Made by a program: the position numbers and the translations under genes
In this document: positions 40,281 through 52,979 of the stretch, piece by piece
Layout of the letters: every line of letters begins with the position of its first letter
Numbering within the stretch: the stretch's first letter is position 1
Notes under the pieces: model-generated
Seen by the model: only the letters and a program-made list of their open reading frames with translations
Told to the model about the DNA's origin: nothing
Database searches by the model: none
Assembly: GCA_002205965.3 (NCBI GenBank)
Contig: NADL03000689.1
Location: forward strand, 496,001-560,000
Direction: 5' to 3'
Length of the DNA stretch: 64,000 nt
From: Kappaphycus alvarezii
Taxonomy: Eukaryota; Rhodophyta; Florideophyceae; Gigartinales; Solieriaceae

Positions 40281-40552
40281 TGCTGTTGTAGAACTGGATG
40301 ATCAGTCCTGTAAGTCAACGGCAAAATAGATGGTAGGATAATAAAATTTTACTGAAAGAGAGCTACCGACGCTGCGGTGTAGGTAGTGCTTTGAATTCCT
40401 GGAATCGAACGAAGCTACACTTTTCTCTCTTTGATCGTTCACCTTTTGTGTCAGCCAGGGAAGGGTGGGCTCCAAGATACTTACGGGGCACAAAGGTGTG
40501 CAACGCTGCGCTTGAGGTTAAGTTTGATTCAGGCATTGCACTGTAAACGATC
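40281..40552. repeat. LTR of the copia-like element, right copy (5' LTR)
   Basis: Begins TGCTGTTGTAGAAC and aligns with 34593-34866 at an offset near 5,687 bp. Because coding runs on the minus strand, this is the 5' LTR. The first 170 bp align best, and the end is approximate. Confidence 0.75.
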
Positions 40553-41756
40553 ACACTGCATCCAGGGCCGTCTGCAGTTCTTTTTGAAGAACTTTCCTGC
40601 ATTAGGGTCCAGTGCAGGAACCGGCTATATTGCTGGCTAAGTGCTAACCGGGTGGTCCACGTCGGCCACGTGCACAGGTGTGCGGGACACGATAGCTTCC
40701 GCCAGAGACGACCAAATCGTTTAACCCATGCGCCGATAGATTCTCGTTCTGATAACAACAACTGATGTATGCAGCTTCTCCGCGATGCGTCCGCTACTAT
40801 GCTCTACGAAGAGGATAGTAGCGGAGGAAGGCGAACCCAGGGAATCGAAACCGAATGGTTGGATGTTCGAGCTCAGCAGGGGAGAGGACAGTAACAAATA
40901 AGGTCCGTAGCTAGCCGCGTACCCAGCCAGCACCCTTGCCAACGTGTGGCGTAGGCGCTTGTGCGCCTGGTATACAGTTTGGTGCAGTATTACTGTAAGA
41001 GCATGGACGACTGACATAGCATAGTTGATTGGCAGCATGTACACTGTACATTTGCACCATGCTGGAAACGTGGCGAACGTGGCGATATGGTGACGTGGCG
41101 AGGTGGCAATGGTTGATGCAGAACTAGGTTTTCGTATGTAACAGGTACAATGCCCTGGAATACGGTGTACTGTATTGTCGTACTGTCGAAACCTACTGTA
41201 CTGTACAGTATTGAGCGCGAAACAATGTGATGTCAAAAAACTAAAAGATTCTCCCCCCCATCAACAGCTTGGCAGCGACAGTTGCGGAGTTTTACTGTAC
41301 AAGAGAGACATTGGTTCTGCGTTGCTGTACGTGTGACTACGCTGCATTCCAGAATCACACACGGCAATAAACAACTCTTGAGCTGCTGTCGATGATTGCA
41401 AATGGAGATATCCATTCTGGCCCAATGGCATCGCATACCGTTGTAACTGTATTCCCACATATCCAATGACATTTTCCCAAAACACACCAACCCGAATATC
41501 TCCGGCATGTCAATCGACAAAGCGACATTTCATACCTTAAAGGGAACAGAAAAACAAAAAAATATATATTTCAAAGGGGGGAAATGTGGGGTGATTTAAT
41601 ATTTGAAAGATATGGTCGGTTGTGGCCCGGAATATCTTAAAGTGCTTTCCGATCTACAGAACTGAACTGAACTGTACTGTTCAGTACAGAACAGCGCAGT
41701 CGTACAATACTGTAGCAATAAATATTACAGTACAGCACTAGGTTGGTAATACTCAC
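40553..41756. promoter_or_regulatory. Intergenic region with two TACTGTA clusters upstream of the PP2C-like gene
   Basis: Cluster 1 (41166-41212) has GTACTGTATTGTCGTACTGTC and ACTGTACTGTACAGTATTG. Cluster 2 (41672-41738) has AACTGTACTGTTCAGTACAG, GTACAATACTGTAG and TTACAGTACAGCAC and ends 19 bp before the ATG at 41757. A short GTGGCGA tandem run lies at 41070-41105. Minus-strand frames at 40721-41236 are judged spurious. Confidence 0.5.
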
Positions 41757-42964
41757 ATGGCCCTATTGCCGTCTGCTGCCACTCATCCCGCTTCCCCCGA
41801 AACCCCGACAGACTACGACTCCGCCATGTCAACCTCAACCACATCGCCCTCCTTCACAAACGCCAACCTCTGCTTCACCGTCCCCCCACCCCCTCTACCC
41901 CCATCTGCCCCGCCCCGCCCACAGCTAATCTCTGCCGCTCCAACTTTTTCCCCGTCTCTCACCCCCCGGCGCGCCATCCAGCACCCGTAACTCGAACAGC
42001 CACCACTATCACCGCTTCCGTCCAAACCCCAGACTACTTCAGCACTCACTGGTACTACAACACTATAACCCCCCTGGACATCGACATCTCCGCCCACCAC
42101 ATCCCAAACCCTGACACTAACGCCAGCCCTCCTGTCGACCATCATTTCTTCAACCCCGAAGCACGCGTCCTCGCCCTCGTCGACTACGCAGTCTCCTCCC
42201 CCCACGCATCCCTCCTCCTCCAGGATATTCGCCACTCCCTCCTTCAAAACGCCCAGCTCTACGGCCATCAACCACGACTCGATCTACGTCGTGCACTCTC
42301 CACCGCCCTCCTTCGTCATGGTGCACCGCCCCGTTTCTCCGCAATGGCCATGCAGTTTGATTGTAACGTCATGCGTGCCGCATGGGCCGGCGCCTGTGGA
42401 TTCATTGTGATTAGGAATGATAAGGTCTGGTATCGCTCGTATCAACGCAGACCTCCGAGGGATGCATTGGAGCATGTGCTTGCCAAGGCGCATACGGCGC
42501 ACTCACAGTGCGCAAGAAGACATTGGCTGAAATGGGGCGGCCGTGAGAGCCCTACCGCCACGGGAGGGTATGTCGACGGCGTTATGGCAGGCCTCGCTAC
42601 GCAGGCGCAGACGTTTAGTCTCGATTGTGAGGAGGTGTGTGCTGATTTTATCGAACTTGAGGACAATGACCTGATTGTTGCCGCCACGGATGGGTTCTTC
42701 TCAAATGTTAGCGAGGAGCAGATTTTGGCGTTTGTGAGACCCGTGCCTGATGCAGAGGATAAGACGCTGGCCATTGCGAATCATACGTGCTTGGGGTCAT
42801 GGAGAAGAGATGACGTGGATTTTATCGCGTATTATTTGGCAAGCATCGCCCTGAATTTTGCTACGGCCACGAATTCAACGCCGCTGTTACCGTTCCCGTT
42901 CCCGCCCTCCCCGCATGTGGATGATATAACTGTCATGTGCGTCGCGTGTAGCTTCCAATCATAG
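41757..42964 (+). CDS. PPTC7-like PP2C-family protein with altered active site
   Basis: The phosphatase-like part reads in one frame from about 41,990 to 42,964: SAHHIPNPDT, EARVLALVDYAV, AWAGACGFIVIRNDKVWYRS, DLIVAATDGFFSNVSEEQI and HVDDITVMCV. This is the order seen in PTC7/PPTC7 mitochondrial phosphatases (VADGVGGW, GDSGFLV, TDGLFDN, DDITV). Two metal-site motifs differ: DGVGGW reads DYAV, and GDSG reads GACG, so catalysis is doubtful. The upstream part is uncertain. ATG 41757 opens another frame that stops at 41990, so a frameshift or an unseen intron must join them; ATG 42344 alone would give only 206 aa. The 5' third is C-rich and the 3' part G-rich. Confidence 0.55.
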
Positions 42965-43862
42965 CTTGTGTATGCGGTGCTTACATGGCTTCGGGTTGGC
43001 GGCGTCGTTACCACAGGATTTCGTCCTGTTTGTGTTTGGCAGCTTCGGTACCCCGCCTCGGAACTCAAGTTTCGAGGTCGGGAATGAGGGACTAGCAACT
43101 GGTTTCTGCATTCACAAGATTTGAAAACATGCTCGGAGTAGAATAGGATATTCTTACGTTACGGCACTGGTCACCATGGTCTGCGCTTGAGGATGCCTTT
43201 TGTTTTGCATAGTGGTATGCAGGCTTAGGTTTCTTTGCGATTGCGTGGGACGGGGCCTCTTGGTCTGCTTGACGGTCTGGCAGAAAAACTGCATCTTCTC
43301 GTGGCTGACAAGGCAGGCAGACAACTTGTTCACCCCACAGAAAGAAGATCAAGTAGAGATAGCATAGGATCTCATTTCTTGATCGGTGCTCACATCCCCG
43401 ACAGTCTAATTGTTGGAACTGCTGCCGGAATTATTCGAATGCTCCGTTTTGGACGAGTATGCTTCGAAGGGTTAGTCAAGAAACGCCTAAAATTGATCGT
43501 CGCACGGTACAGTACTGAATAGGAGACAAACAGATAAAATGAATTACCATTGATCTTGGCCAGTAACGCTCGTGCACGAGCCAGTGGCAGGCTCAAGAAT
43601 CTTTTGGAAGGCAAAATTTCAAAAAATTAATATCTTTAGAAATATCCCACATCCTGCGTTGTTTAAAAGGCAACCAACCGCATGTTTCTGAATGAGATGT
43701 GATATAATGAAAATTGCAGATATTATTTGGCATGCTGCGCTGTCACTGTACATACAATTTTATTTTCAATTATTTTTAGAGGGGGGCTTTGCGCCGTACT
43801 GCAGCGGTGCCAATAGGGCACATAGGTACTGTATTGGTGCTATGAATTGTGAGGGTTGAAAA
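42965..43862. other. Intergenic, with TACTGTA motifs
   Basis: Frames on both strands at 43092-43522 (86-95 aa) overlap each other and match nothing. GTACAGTACTGAA lies at about 43507 and GGTACTGTATTGG at about 43826. Positions 43,620-43,780 are AT-rich. Confidence 0.35.
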
Positions 43863-44053
43863 CTCTATATAAGGGGCCGGAAAATATGGACCAGGTGATC
43901 CCGACTCTGCGACCGGATGGGGGCGTCCTCAGTGGTCGAGATATTTCGCAGGAGGCAATGGAGAATTCTAAGCTGTTCATGGATATTTGCGTGGACTGCC
44001 TGGATGGAATGGATATTGTGGGGGAATTGTTTGGCTCTGATCTAGAGGAATAA
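43863..44053 (+). CDS. Possible small acidic protein (55 aa) with TATA box
   Basis: TATATAAG (about 43865-43872) lies shortly before ATG 43886, and a TACTGTA motif lies 55 bp upstream. The ORF to 44053 encodes 55 residues, acidic overall, with DICVDCLDGMDIVGELFGSD near the end. No family is recognised. The promoter-like spacing is the only argument for it. It also lies just outside the left long repeat of the AT-rich region, so it could be part of an element. Confidence 0.3.
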
Positions 44054-44139
44054 GATACTAAGGAAAGAACCTAGATATTTATCCTGATAGTATCTGCTGT
44101 TTGTCTTTCTCGTTCACACGATTACATCTGGTGAATTTT

Positions 44140-44520
44140 ATGGTTCTTAGTATGTTTATTTGAGAATTTAGGGTTAGGCAAAAAGTCCTTTACAAGACGA
44201 GTAAATTGCTTCCTCTTGTGGAGGTCAAGCAAGTCGGTAGACAACTTACAGTCAAGTCCCAAGTGGTAGGGAGTTGAGAGTCAACTCCGGGCCCAAGAAA
44301 CATCTTTCGTACCCTGGTCGCAGAGCATCAGTGGTAGACTTTGCCGCTTTCATACTTGCTTGTAGCTCTCTCAATTCTCTTCCATGTACACTCCTTTTTG
44401 TTCGTTCAACTATACTACGGTAGCACTCTTGTCGCTTGGAACACCTCCTTCTTGGTGTAGTTGGTTCTGAGTATCTCTCTTCCCGAAGATTTACCCCTAT
44501 CAAGATGCCCATATTTCAGC
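44140..44520. repeat. Outer long direct repeat, left copy (candidate LTR)
   Basis: Shares with 55680-56060 the landmarks TTAGGGTTAGG/TTAGGGCTAGC, AGACAACTT, GAGTTGAGAGTCAACTC/GAGTTGAAAGCCAACTC, CTTGTAG, ACTCAACTCTCC-like sequence, and the best block CTATACTACGGTAGCACT followed by TTGTCGCTTGGAACACCTCC. The best block is about 80% identical and other parts less. Confidence 0.6.
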
Positions 44521-45099
44521 AATGACACCAGCTATACCCCTAACATTCGGCTCAGAAAAGAATCTAGTTACGACAGAAGTTTCCAAAAATTACGCAAAAC
44601 TCATTTTTTTGAAACAAAGAAGATAAATTTGAAAAATGAGTTCCTCAAAAATCCCGCCAAACCTGAAAATCAAAAAGCACCTGGGTCAAGTCAATCAAGG
44701 TACCAGTACCGTGGACTAAATTAGGCTCCTGTCACCTGCTGCTTAACACTGTCCGCTCTTAAAAACAATTTAACAAATACATCACATTGATCCCGTCTTC
44801 CTTCATACTCATTAGCAGCCCACCATGACCATAGCTGTGACAAAAAGTATGCTGCTATTGCAACGATAATTCTTAACAAGGCCAAGAGAGCAACACAAAA
44901 GGGCAACGATATGGAACAGATACAGGAGAAGTATCAATTAAAGGAAGAAACTACATTGCCAGCATGCTGTGCTCTCTTCCCTACCGGTTGTAAGGGGAGA
45001 AGCTAAATGTATTTCTTGACGCCCAGAAATTCTTTGTCCTTATGTTTCTCTATACACGTTCTTGTTTCTTTTACGCAATGAAATTCCTGTTTCTTTATA

Positions 45100-45290
45100 A
45101 TCCTTTCATTAACTACCTCCCTCTTCGTAGGGAAATTTAAGAGGTACTGCTGGTAACCATGCAGGATATTCCGGACGACAAGTGACCACCACATCTTTCA
45201 AATTTCAAGGCACACCGCATTCCCCCTCTCTTCCTCTACGAAAGTTATTTTTCCACAGGACCTCCGCAGCTGATTTGATAGTGGATAAAT
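45100..45290. repeat. Inner direct repeat, left copy
   Basis: CAGGATATTCCGGACGACAAG, CCACCACATCTTTCAAAT, CACACCGCATTC and TTATTTTTCCA...CCTCCGC align with TAGGATATTGCGGGCCACAAC, ACCATATTTTTCAAAT, CACCCCACATTC and TTATTTTTCCATC...CCTCCGC at 55,083-55,215. The match is diverged but collinear over about 130 bp. Confidence 0.45.
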
Positions 45291-48200
45291 GTTGAGCTGA
45301 TTCGCGAGAAACTTTTGTTCTCTGGATATTTGATTTTCTTCAACCCTAAGCATCTTTTCCCGTAATCAAGACTTATAATCGTTTCAACTTTTCATTCTTC
45401 AACCGTAAAGGTAATTTTCATTATCAAGACTTAAACAAGAAACTTTCTACAGAAATTGTCCTTTCAAGTATGATTTTCGCTTATTTCCCATTGCAAGAGT
45501 AGGGAACGCATATTTTTTGAATCAATTGGCCTGCCAATCTGAAACTATTGACGCCATTAAAACCCGGCAGGTGCAGGATGAAATATATCTATGACTCTCT
45601 GACAAAAAGAATTCGACAGTTTTATCCGCTTTGGCAGCCATTATGTGTGTACTCCCCTATTCTCGCCCTATTTCCAATTCCTCCCATCCTAGCCCCATCA
45701 CCGTCCCCTCGTCTATTCTCTCCTGCCCAGCCGACTTAGAAAACAAGAAAAATCCTGACTAATATTATGCCTCGTCATGTATTAGAGATTGGAGCATAGG
45801 GCGCGGTGGGAGATGACTCGAAAGAGAAAGACTGTAGGGATGATGGCTGTTTCTAGGAGTGGGTTACCTCGGAGCTATTTTACAGGATAATAGAAGAATA
45901 GGTCGAATACGAGTCTGAGCATTAAGAAGAGGATTTCGAATAGTTCGGGGATGAAGAGGGGGTTTCGAATTGTATTATATGTGGTGGAAAGGAATGAATT
46001 AGATGGATTATTCTGTGCCAGTTATGGATCCGGCTGGAGTGGCTTTAGTTGAGCTGGACTTGTTGCTGGAAGGGGTACGCTATCGTGAACCATTCACGGA
46101 TATGTATAGGGATAACATGGGTACTTATGATGTATTAAGGAAAGTGCTATGTTACGATATAGAAGATGAATATTTTGAGGAGAACATTTGTTTATTTTCT
46201 GGCGAGTATTTTTTTCAGATCAGCTGTGTCCGCACAAAATCTTTTTCTGTGTTTTCTGCTGATTTTAGTAGTTTTATTGGGATTTTAATTTGGAAAAACT
46301 CTATACAAGCTGATTAAATTGCTTGGGAAGGCAAGTTGGCAGTCGAATTTGATCCAAAAATAAACAGTCATTTCTCTATTTTCTAAGAGAGATGGTAGAG
46401 CCTTCCGTTTTAGAGTCGGATGCTAGATCAATTACTGTTCTTTCACAATCACTATCTTCCTTACCCGTTAACGCCTACTGTCGCACTGAAGTCGCTTGCA
46501 ACTAGTCTCATGCCAGATATTTGGCGGTTCAATATTACGTTGACGCCATTTTTACCCTGTTACCGGGTGCTAAATTGCTTGAAATCTATCAACCGTATCA
46601 ATTTCCTCATATGAGGCACTTTTTATCAAAAAAAAGGACAATACTCTTTATTCTAAAATAATTTAAAGTGCCTATAGTAATTAAATTTTTTGGACTTATA
46701 AATATATACTAAAACTACACTAATTAAGTATCATGACAAAATCAGGGCTCCGACCAAGAAGCTTTGGAGGGTAAATAGCGTCACGCCTTAAAGAGTCTGA
46801 AATTTGGCAAATTCGTGCGCATAATGCAATACAGGACAGAGTGAGGAAGTACTTAACTTGCTAGTGTTTAGTTGCATCTCAATCTGCAGAAAATGAATTC
46901 AATGGGCTACGTTTAGCATAAGGGATACTACTCAGATTAGTACCAGTTCTTCAAGCCGCATTATTTAACAATCATGTAGCTTTGCAGTTGAAATTTGGTG
47001 ATTTCAGTGGAGGGTACACGTAAAATGGAGGAGACGAAGAGTAGAAAGGATGAGAACGGGGGTTTGAAGGTTTCAGGAGGATTGAAGAAATACTGAAGAA
47101 ATAAAACAGTTGTAAATTCATTTATTTGACATAACTAGAAGATGAAAGAGACCTGATCGGGAGTTATGGTTGATCTTGCATTATTTTCCACCCGTTTGGT
47201 TGAATTAAAAAGGTTCATCGCGAAAGGATTGCTAGCATGCTCGTATTGATTTAGGGGTGTTTAGAACACTTTTTAAGCCATCGTTTCATCTCTTTCATCC
47301 AATTATTATCCTAGTCTCCTGTGTTCAACGTCCAGCGAACTTCTATAATCTTTTCAGTTCATCTTTGCACTCTGAATCAATATTAAACGCTATATAGTCA
47401 TTGTATCTCAAGATACAAAAACAACACCCTGAAATTTCTTTGTCACTATATTTAGATTAGAAAAAGTGTGTCGAAGCTCTATGGGTTTCTAAAAGGTCCC
47501 ATTGACTTCTTTTTGTCGACTAATATAGGCCTTTCCATCAATCCGTTGTTTTTGTACAAATATTAAACTTTAACATCTTTCATCATTTGTATACACATGT
47601 ATTTAAAGGAGTACGTAGCGCTCTTTCCTCACTGTATTTTCTAAAGTATCGTTAATTTATTTCTTTATCTCAATATTCTTATTATTTAAACGCAATGGGC
47701 TACAAAATGCGTGCAGGTAATTCATCACATCTATATCATCTCTTCTTCGTTTCTCCGAGCCCTCACTGTCAAGCATCTGAGTTTCGAGAAGCGCAACAAG
47801 TAGCTCTTCTTTAGAAAAAAATCAAATATTGAGATCTCATCGTACTCAGTTAATGCCTCTGAGGCCAGCATTTAGTACGAATACCCACTTTTACTGTCAC
47901 GTAACAACTTCATTCTTCTGATATCACCTTTTTTGTCACGCTACTACTCCTTCAGCTACACTTTTGCATTTGGAAAGATTATTTTTCAATAAATTTTATG
48001 GTCGACATATATATGCTCAGCTACTCGTTCTATAGGGCTTATCGCATGCTTTGAATGAAAATTGGTGGAATTCCCAACCTTCAAAATTCGCTGCAAACCA
48101 ACTCCATTTCATCTTTTTATTTTTTAATATTCTTTGTTGAGATAAAGCGATCTATGTTGCTATATCTTGATTAATCGCCAAAAATAAGAATAAAACTCAT

Positions 48201-51200
48201 ACAAAATTTGTCTAATACAATACCTACTGCCTGTTACTATAAATTAAAGTATAAAACTAATGCATTGCATTTTTTTCATCCTTAATATTTTTGGCTCCCT
48301 CTTGCACAAAAGGACAAGAACGCATATAATTGGTTACAATGTACAAATTTCCACTTTAAGCCCATATAACTTGCTTTTAGCGCGGAAGAATAATCTTTTC
48401 CTTTGCTCTCCATATGGAGTAAACGATGGTTGAAAGGTGATTTTATTTTGGTAGAGAGCCTCACAAAACTTTTTTAAGGTATGGCTTGTAGTACTACAGT
48501 TTAATCATGTTTTTTCCCTGCTTCTGCCTCGTAGTGATAGGCTAAATTTTTAATTGACCAAAAGATTAAGCCATGAATCTATCGAAAATTGGAGCTTTCA
48601 TATTACTAAAATTGGCAAAAATTCTTTGCATAAAGTCACCTTTAGTACTACCACGAATATAAAAGTATCCTTTGCAGTAAAATTAGAATGGCTCCTCTGC
48701 TGATAGTGTGAGTTTTATTGATCCTGTAATTGGTTCCAGATCGTTTCAAACTATTTTAGAGTGAAATTCAGGATGCTTCCTATTCACTCTACTCCTTCAT
48801 CATCGTAAAGTTTTCGTAATATAGGGGAAATATAACTAGCGTTATAATCTGACCTTGTCGATTTCAGCACTAAATTTAACTATTGTTTTCCATTTTCACC
48901 TGTAATACTTCTACCAGTGAGTAGTCGGATAAAATAGGCTGTGTTTTTATGTGTAACACAAGAAAAGGAGTAACTTAAAGGAATGGGCGGTACCGTTAAG
49001 GAAAAAAGAGTAGGAGTTGTTGCTGGCATACGCGAGAGTTGAACTGATCAGGGTTGTTTTATTTTCTATTTTGGCCGAATTGAAGAAGTTTAAGGTTGGC
49101 GTAAGCTCCAGTGCATTCTGGTGATAAGATGGGATCAGTGCAGTGATCTTTTCACAGCTAATACTGGGCATTGTTATGATATGTTTTTCACCCTTGAATT
49201 TTGTAATTTTTTTGCAAGTTTGCAGGTTTTTCTACGACGGTGGAGAAAAGCACTACTTTTCAGAAATTAAATGATTGTGGGTCGAAAGCGCAGAAGAAAT
49301 TCAGCTCTACGATATTTCTACAGCCATAAGTTGTACAAATTATTTGAAATACACACTCGAAATGCATTTTCAGTTAAAATTTGTGGTGCATTTGTGCAAT
49401 CAGTTTTATTTTCATTTTCCAATTTATTTCCAAAAAATTAATAAGCGTTTTTTTGTTTGCTCATATGTATGTAAAATTACATTTCATGCTCTGAAAATCT
49501 CGAAGTCCTCCTATACAACTCTATCTTACCGTCTAGCCCTACAAATTTACATATTAAAGTTTAAATGTACATATTTAAGTGTATGGATGGCCCATGAAGC
49601 AAACTGGCCACCAATAAGAGAAAAAAGGAACCTGTACAGAAGTCTCGCTCGCAAAGGTCAGAACTAATTGCTTTTTTCAAAGTCCAAAACGGGTGGATTA
49701 TGTTATTGTAGCGCAGTTGTGCCGATTAGTAGTTGCTAAACAAAAGAAAGAAGAAAATGCACCACTTTGGAAGCGTGGACAAGGAAAATTAAAAGCACTT
49801 CAATTCCACCAAACAGTTTTTTTTCTGCCCGAAATCACAAACTCAACATACAGTTCTACTTTACCAGGTAAAAGGCTAGAAATGATATTTTCAACTCTAA
49901 AATATCTTGAATTAAATATTTTTTACGTAAAGTGAGTTAGGTGAAAACTTAACTTACAGCAGAGGTAGAAAGCACGATTTTCTAACCGTAGCCTTGTTTT
50001 TTATCCATTTTTTATCACAAGTTACGGAAATGTTTCAATTTATGACTATCATTGCTAACGAAATACCGATTGGATGGCTCAAAGGTGTTCCCAGAAATTT
50101 CTGTATTTGGGATTTTATTGGTATTATCTCTAAATCACGTAAAGGGTATATTAGAGCAAAGGAAGTGGAATTGCTGGAGCAAAAAAAATTTAAAATGTCA
50201 AATTGTCCATATTAATTGCTGATATTGATATGCGTTATTCCTTATTGTAGCTAAAAATGGTAGCATCTGTAACTGGTATTAAAGTGCAATGAATGCTTCC
50301 GAATCTACTGCAAGTAAATTTTTCCGAGTTTTTTATGGATATCAAAGTCGTTACTACGCCGCTACTTTTTTGAATGCGACATAAATCATATCACTGATGT
50401 GAAATTTATTTTAGTAGTTTTAATAAGAAATTATCCGCATTTTTGGGAAGCCATTGAATTAAGAGTAATTGCGCTGAATACCTTTTCAACTATTGCGCTA
50501 CCTAAAAATCACTTATTACTTCAGCTTCTGTTATCTTTATTACAAGTATAGACGTTTCCGTATAAATATCATATTAATATCAAGGTGACCGAATGCAGAC
50601 ATATAGGCACAACAAAGTTTCTATCTGAAACAGAAAGAGAGTAATTCAGGGCGCCGCTAAAATTGAAGATGCAAAATTTTTCGCAAATTTAACTGCTGAT
50701 GGTCGATGATGTTTACCTTGATTTCCCTTCAGAAATTATGTGATCCTATCCTTTATGCTCGGTAATTGTCCTCCATTAAAGCATTTATCTTATTAAAAAG
50801 TAACTATAGAATATCATTTCATATAGATTAACTGCCGAAAAGGTACAAATTCATGGAACTATATCAAGATCCACGTCCGATTTAATATTAAACATTGAGT
50901 GAAATACCCAACGGCAGACTCAATAAGTACTTCACTGAACATAAGATGGCCCAATTTTTCTGGAACACCAATTCTTAATAGAGGGCTTTTATAAAGGCAG
51001 TTTAAAGAGTCTTTTAGACAGTAGCGTAACAGAGAATTTTTGAGCTTCTACAAGTGGATCATATTTGAAGGGCTTCAAGTTCTTTTTTGCAGCTGATGGA
51101 TTTCATTCAATCCGTTCATCGTGAGTTTAGAAGCAATGGGAGTTTTGTTCTACATTTGACCTAATTATGCAAAGATTATATACATAATATACTTATTAAC

Positions 51201-52979
51201 CTATTCAGTGACTCTCATTTTCTTCTAAACTTCAATCAGTGTGCAAAGCAGTGCTTCTCGAGTTTTTTTAAAATTTACAGGTCAAAATTTTGAAGCTATA
51301 TAAATGTTTATGTCAGAATAGTTTCCTTGAAACTATTTTACGCAGTTCATAACTTTTAAAACACCATAACCAGTGATATCTCGAGGGGATTCCAAACATT
51401 GGATTTGTCCACTTTCTATTACCTACTCTATCACGAATTTAGCCGCATGATATACACTCATAAATAAAAATCAGCGGTACAAAATGCGTGATTACGTATC
51501 TCGTCAACTTCATCTAAGATTTCTCTGATGAGTGCAATAGGCTGTACAAAAATTATATGTATGGTGTTAATTATCTGAGTAGAAGTTTGGTTTACACTAC
51601 CACCACGTATTGTTGTTAAAATAAAGCTATCGTTGGAGATAAAAATCTATTTTAATAGTAGGTCCTTTCGACTTTCAACATCAATACTCGGCAAAAAAGT
51701 GGATATATATTTTCCCCTCGGAAAATGCTTCTACTGCTTGTTCAGTTATAAAAAACTCTATAATATCTCTATGGGGCAAACATAGCGATATCTCAATTTC
51801 AAGCAAGGATTTTGTGCTTTTCGTTGACTATTTGTTCAGATCTCCACTTTATTCTTTCAGATACTCTCTGAAAGCTTCCCTATTTGCTCTTCAGTTGCTC
51901 GTGACAGTAAATGATGATATTTTGATACAAAGGCCTGATTTAAGGCCGACCAAAAACGGTACTGGTAAAACCGGCTAATATTCAAATTCAAAAATTCTGT
52001 GAGTTACTATCTGTCTCACTGGCAGTGAATTTTTTGACGGAATGAAAAAACATTGCTTAAAATGCCGTGAATGAACACTTTTTTCCACTTTCAACTGCAA
52101 TACTCCGATAGCGAACCTTTACAGGTTATCAAACTATATTCAAAAGACGATTTTAATCATAGTACTATCGCTCAGATTAGGGGACATGATCGCAAGGAAA
52201 ACCTTTGAAGTTGTGAAGGAATTCGGCGCTTATGCAAAACTTGGCACCACTTTCATCGATCAACATGTGGAACTCATCAAAATCCGTAGTCAAGAAGTGG
52301 CCTTCGTTGGGAAGCTACGGTGCAGATACGTAAACTAACCACAATGATTCTTTTCCTTCTGCTTTCAACAGGACTGAACCAATTTTTTGAGGAAGTGCTT
52401 TGAAACAAGATCTTTCGGACCACCCGCTGATTTTGCATGCCTCCTGAATTGGAGACAGTAGTGGTAGCTAGTGCTCACTTACAAGGGTACCTCTTTCTAA
52501 AAACTTAACTCGGGTTCTATTGCTAGTCTAATGTTATCCTGAACAATAGAATCGCTTCGGCAACAACGAACACGTCGCTCGCGGTGAAGTTTGTGGACCT
52601 CGCAAAATAACCGCTTGTTCTGGCAAAAGGCCATATTGTAGGGTACGTATCCTTGTCCTATACTGTACTCGAGGTCAACCTCTAGAGGGAGGAGAACCCC
52701 AGCCGGAAAGAAAGTTCCACATTGAAAATATTTGGCTCAGCTTAAAAGACACGATGGACGACGTGGAGTTATACGACCTCACCCCAAATTTCAAGCCAAT
52801 GTATTACAAATTCTTTTCAAACATGAAACTATCTGTTCACGCCAATTAGAAAGAATCTGGGCTCGTGAACTCAAGCCGACCTCGTACCTGTGTATATCCC
52901 AGTACGGTCATACCTGTAGAGGTAGGTCCGAAGGCCCGCGGGAGAGAGGACAATGGGTTTAAGCATATGCTTGGCGCAA
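45291..52979. other. AT-rich, essentially ORF-free interior
   Basis: About 7.7 kb with markedly higher AT than the gene block. The longest frames (104 aa at 46003-46317, 130 aa at 49275-49667, 73-76 aa elsewhere) are low-complexity or Ile/Phe/Tyr-rich translations expected by chance from AT-rich DNA. The 76-aa frame at 52732-52962 may be the start of the gypsy pol remnant. No tRNA, rRNA or tandem array was found. Confidence 0.5.

Larger units (their letters stand above)
34593..40552 (-). mobile_element. Old copia-like LTR retrotransposon with diverged LTRs
   Basis: Direct repeats of about 270 bp bound the element, and minus-strand coding remnants lie between them in the copia order gag, integrase, RNase H. 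Both LTR copies start TGCTGTT. They differ by roughly a quarter of positions with small indels, so the element is old. Frames are broken throughout, and the RT region between integrase and RNase H (36,780-37,220) is too short for an intact RT, implying internal deletion. The integrase and RNase H sequences resemble the copia-type polyproteins of fungi and protists more than plant Tnt1-type elements, judged from memory. Confidence 0.7.

Noticed and set aside
40721..41236. 171-aa minus-strand ORF upstream of the PP2C-like gene
   Set aside because: It spans the first TACTGTA cluster and the GTGGCGA repeat, and its translation is low-information. It is more likely regulatory DNA.
49275..49667. 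130-aa plus-strand ORF in the AT-rich block
   Set aside because: Phe/Tyr/Ile/Lys-rich translation typical of random AT-rich DNA, with no motif and no promoter-like context.
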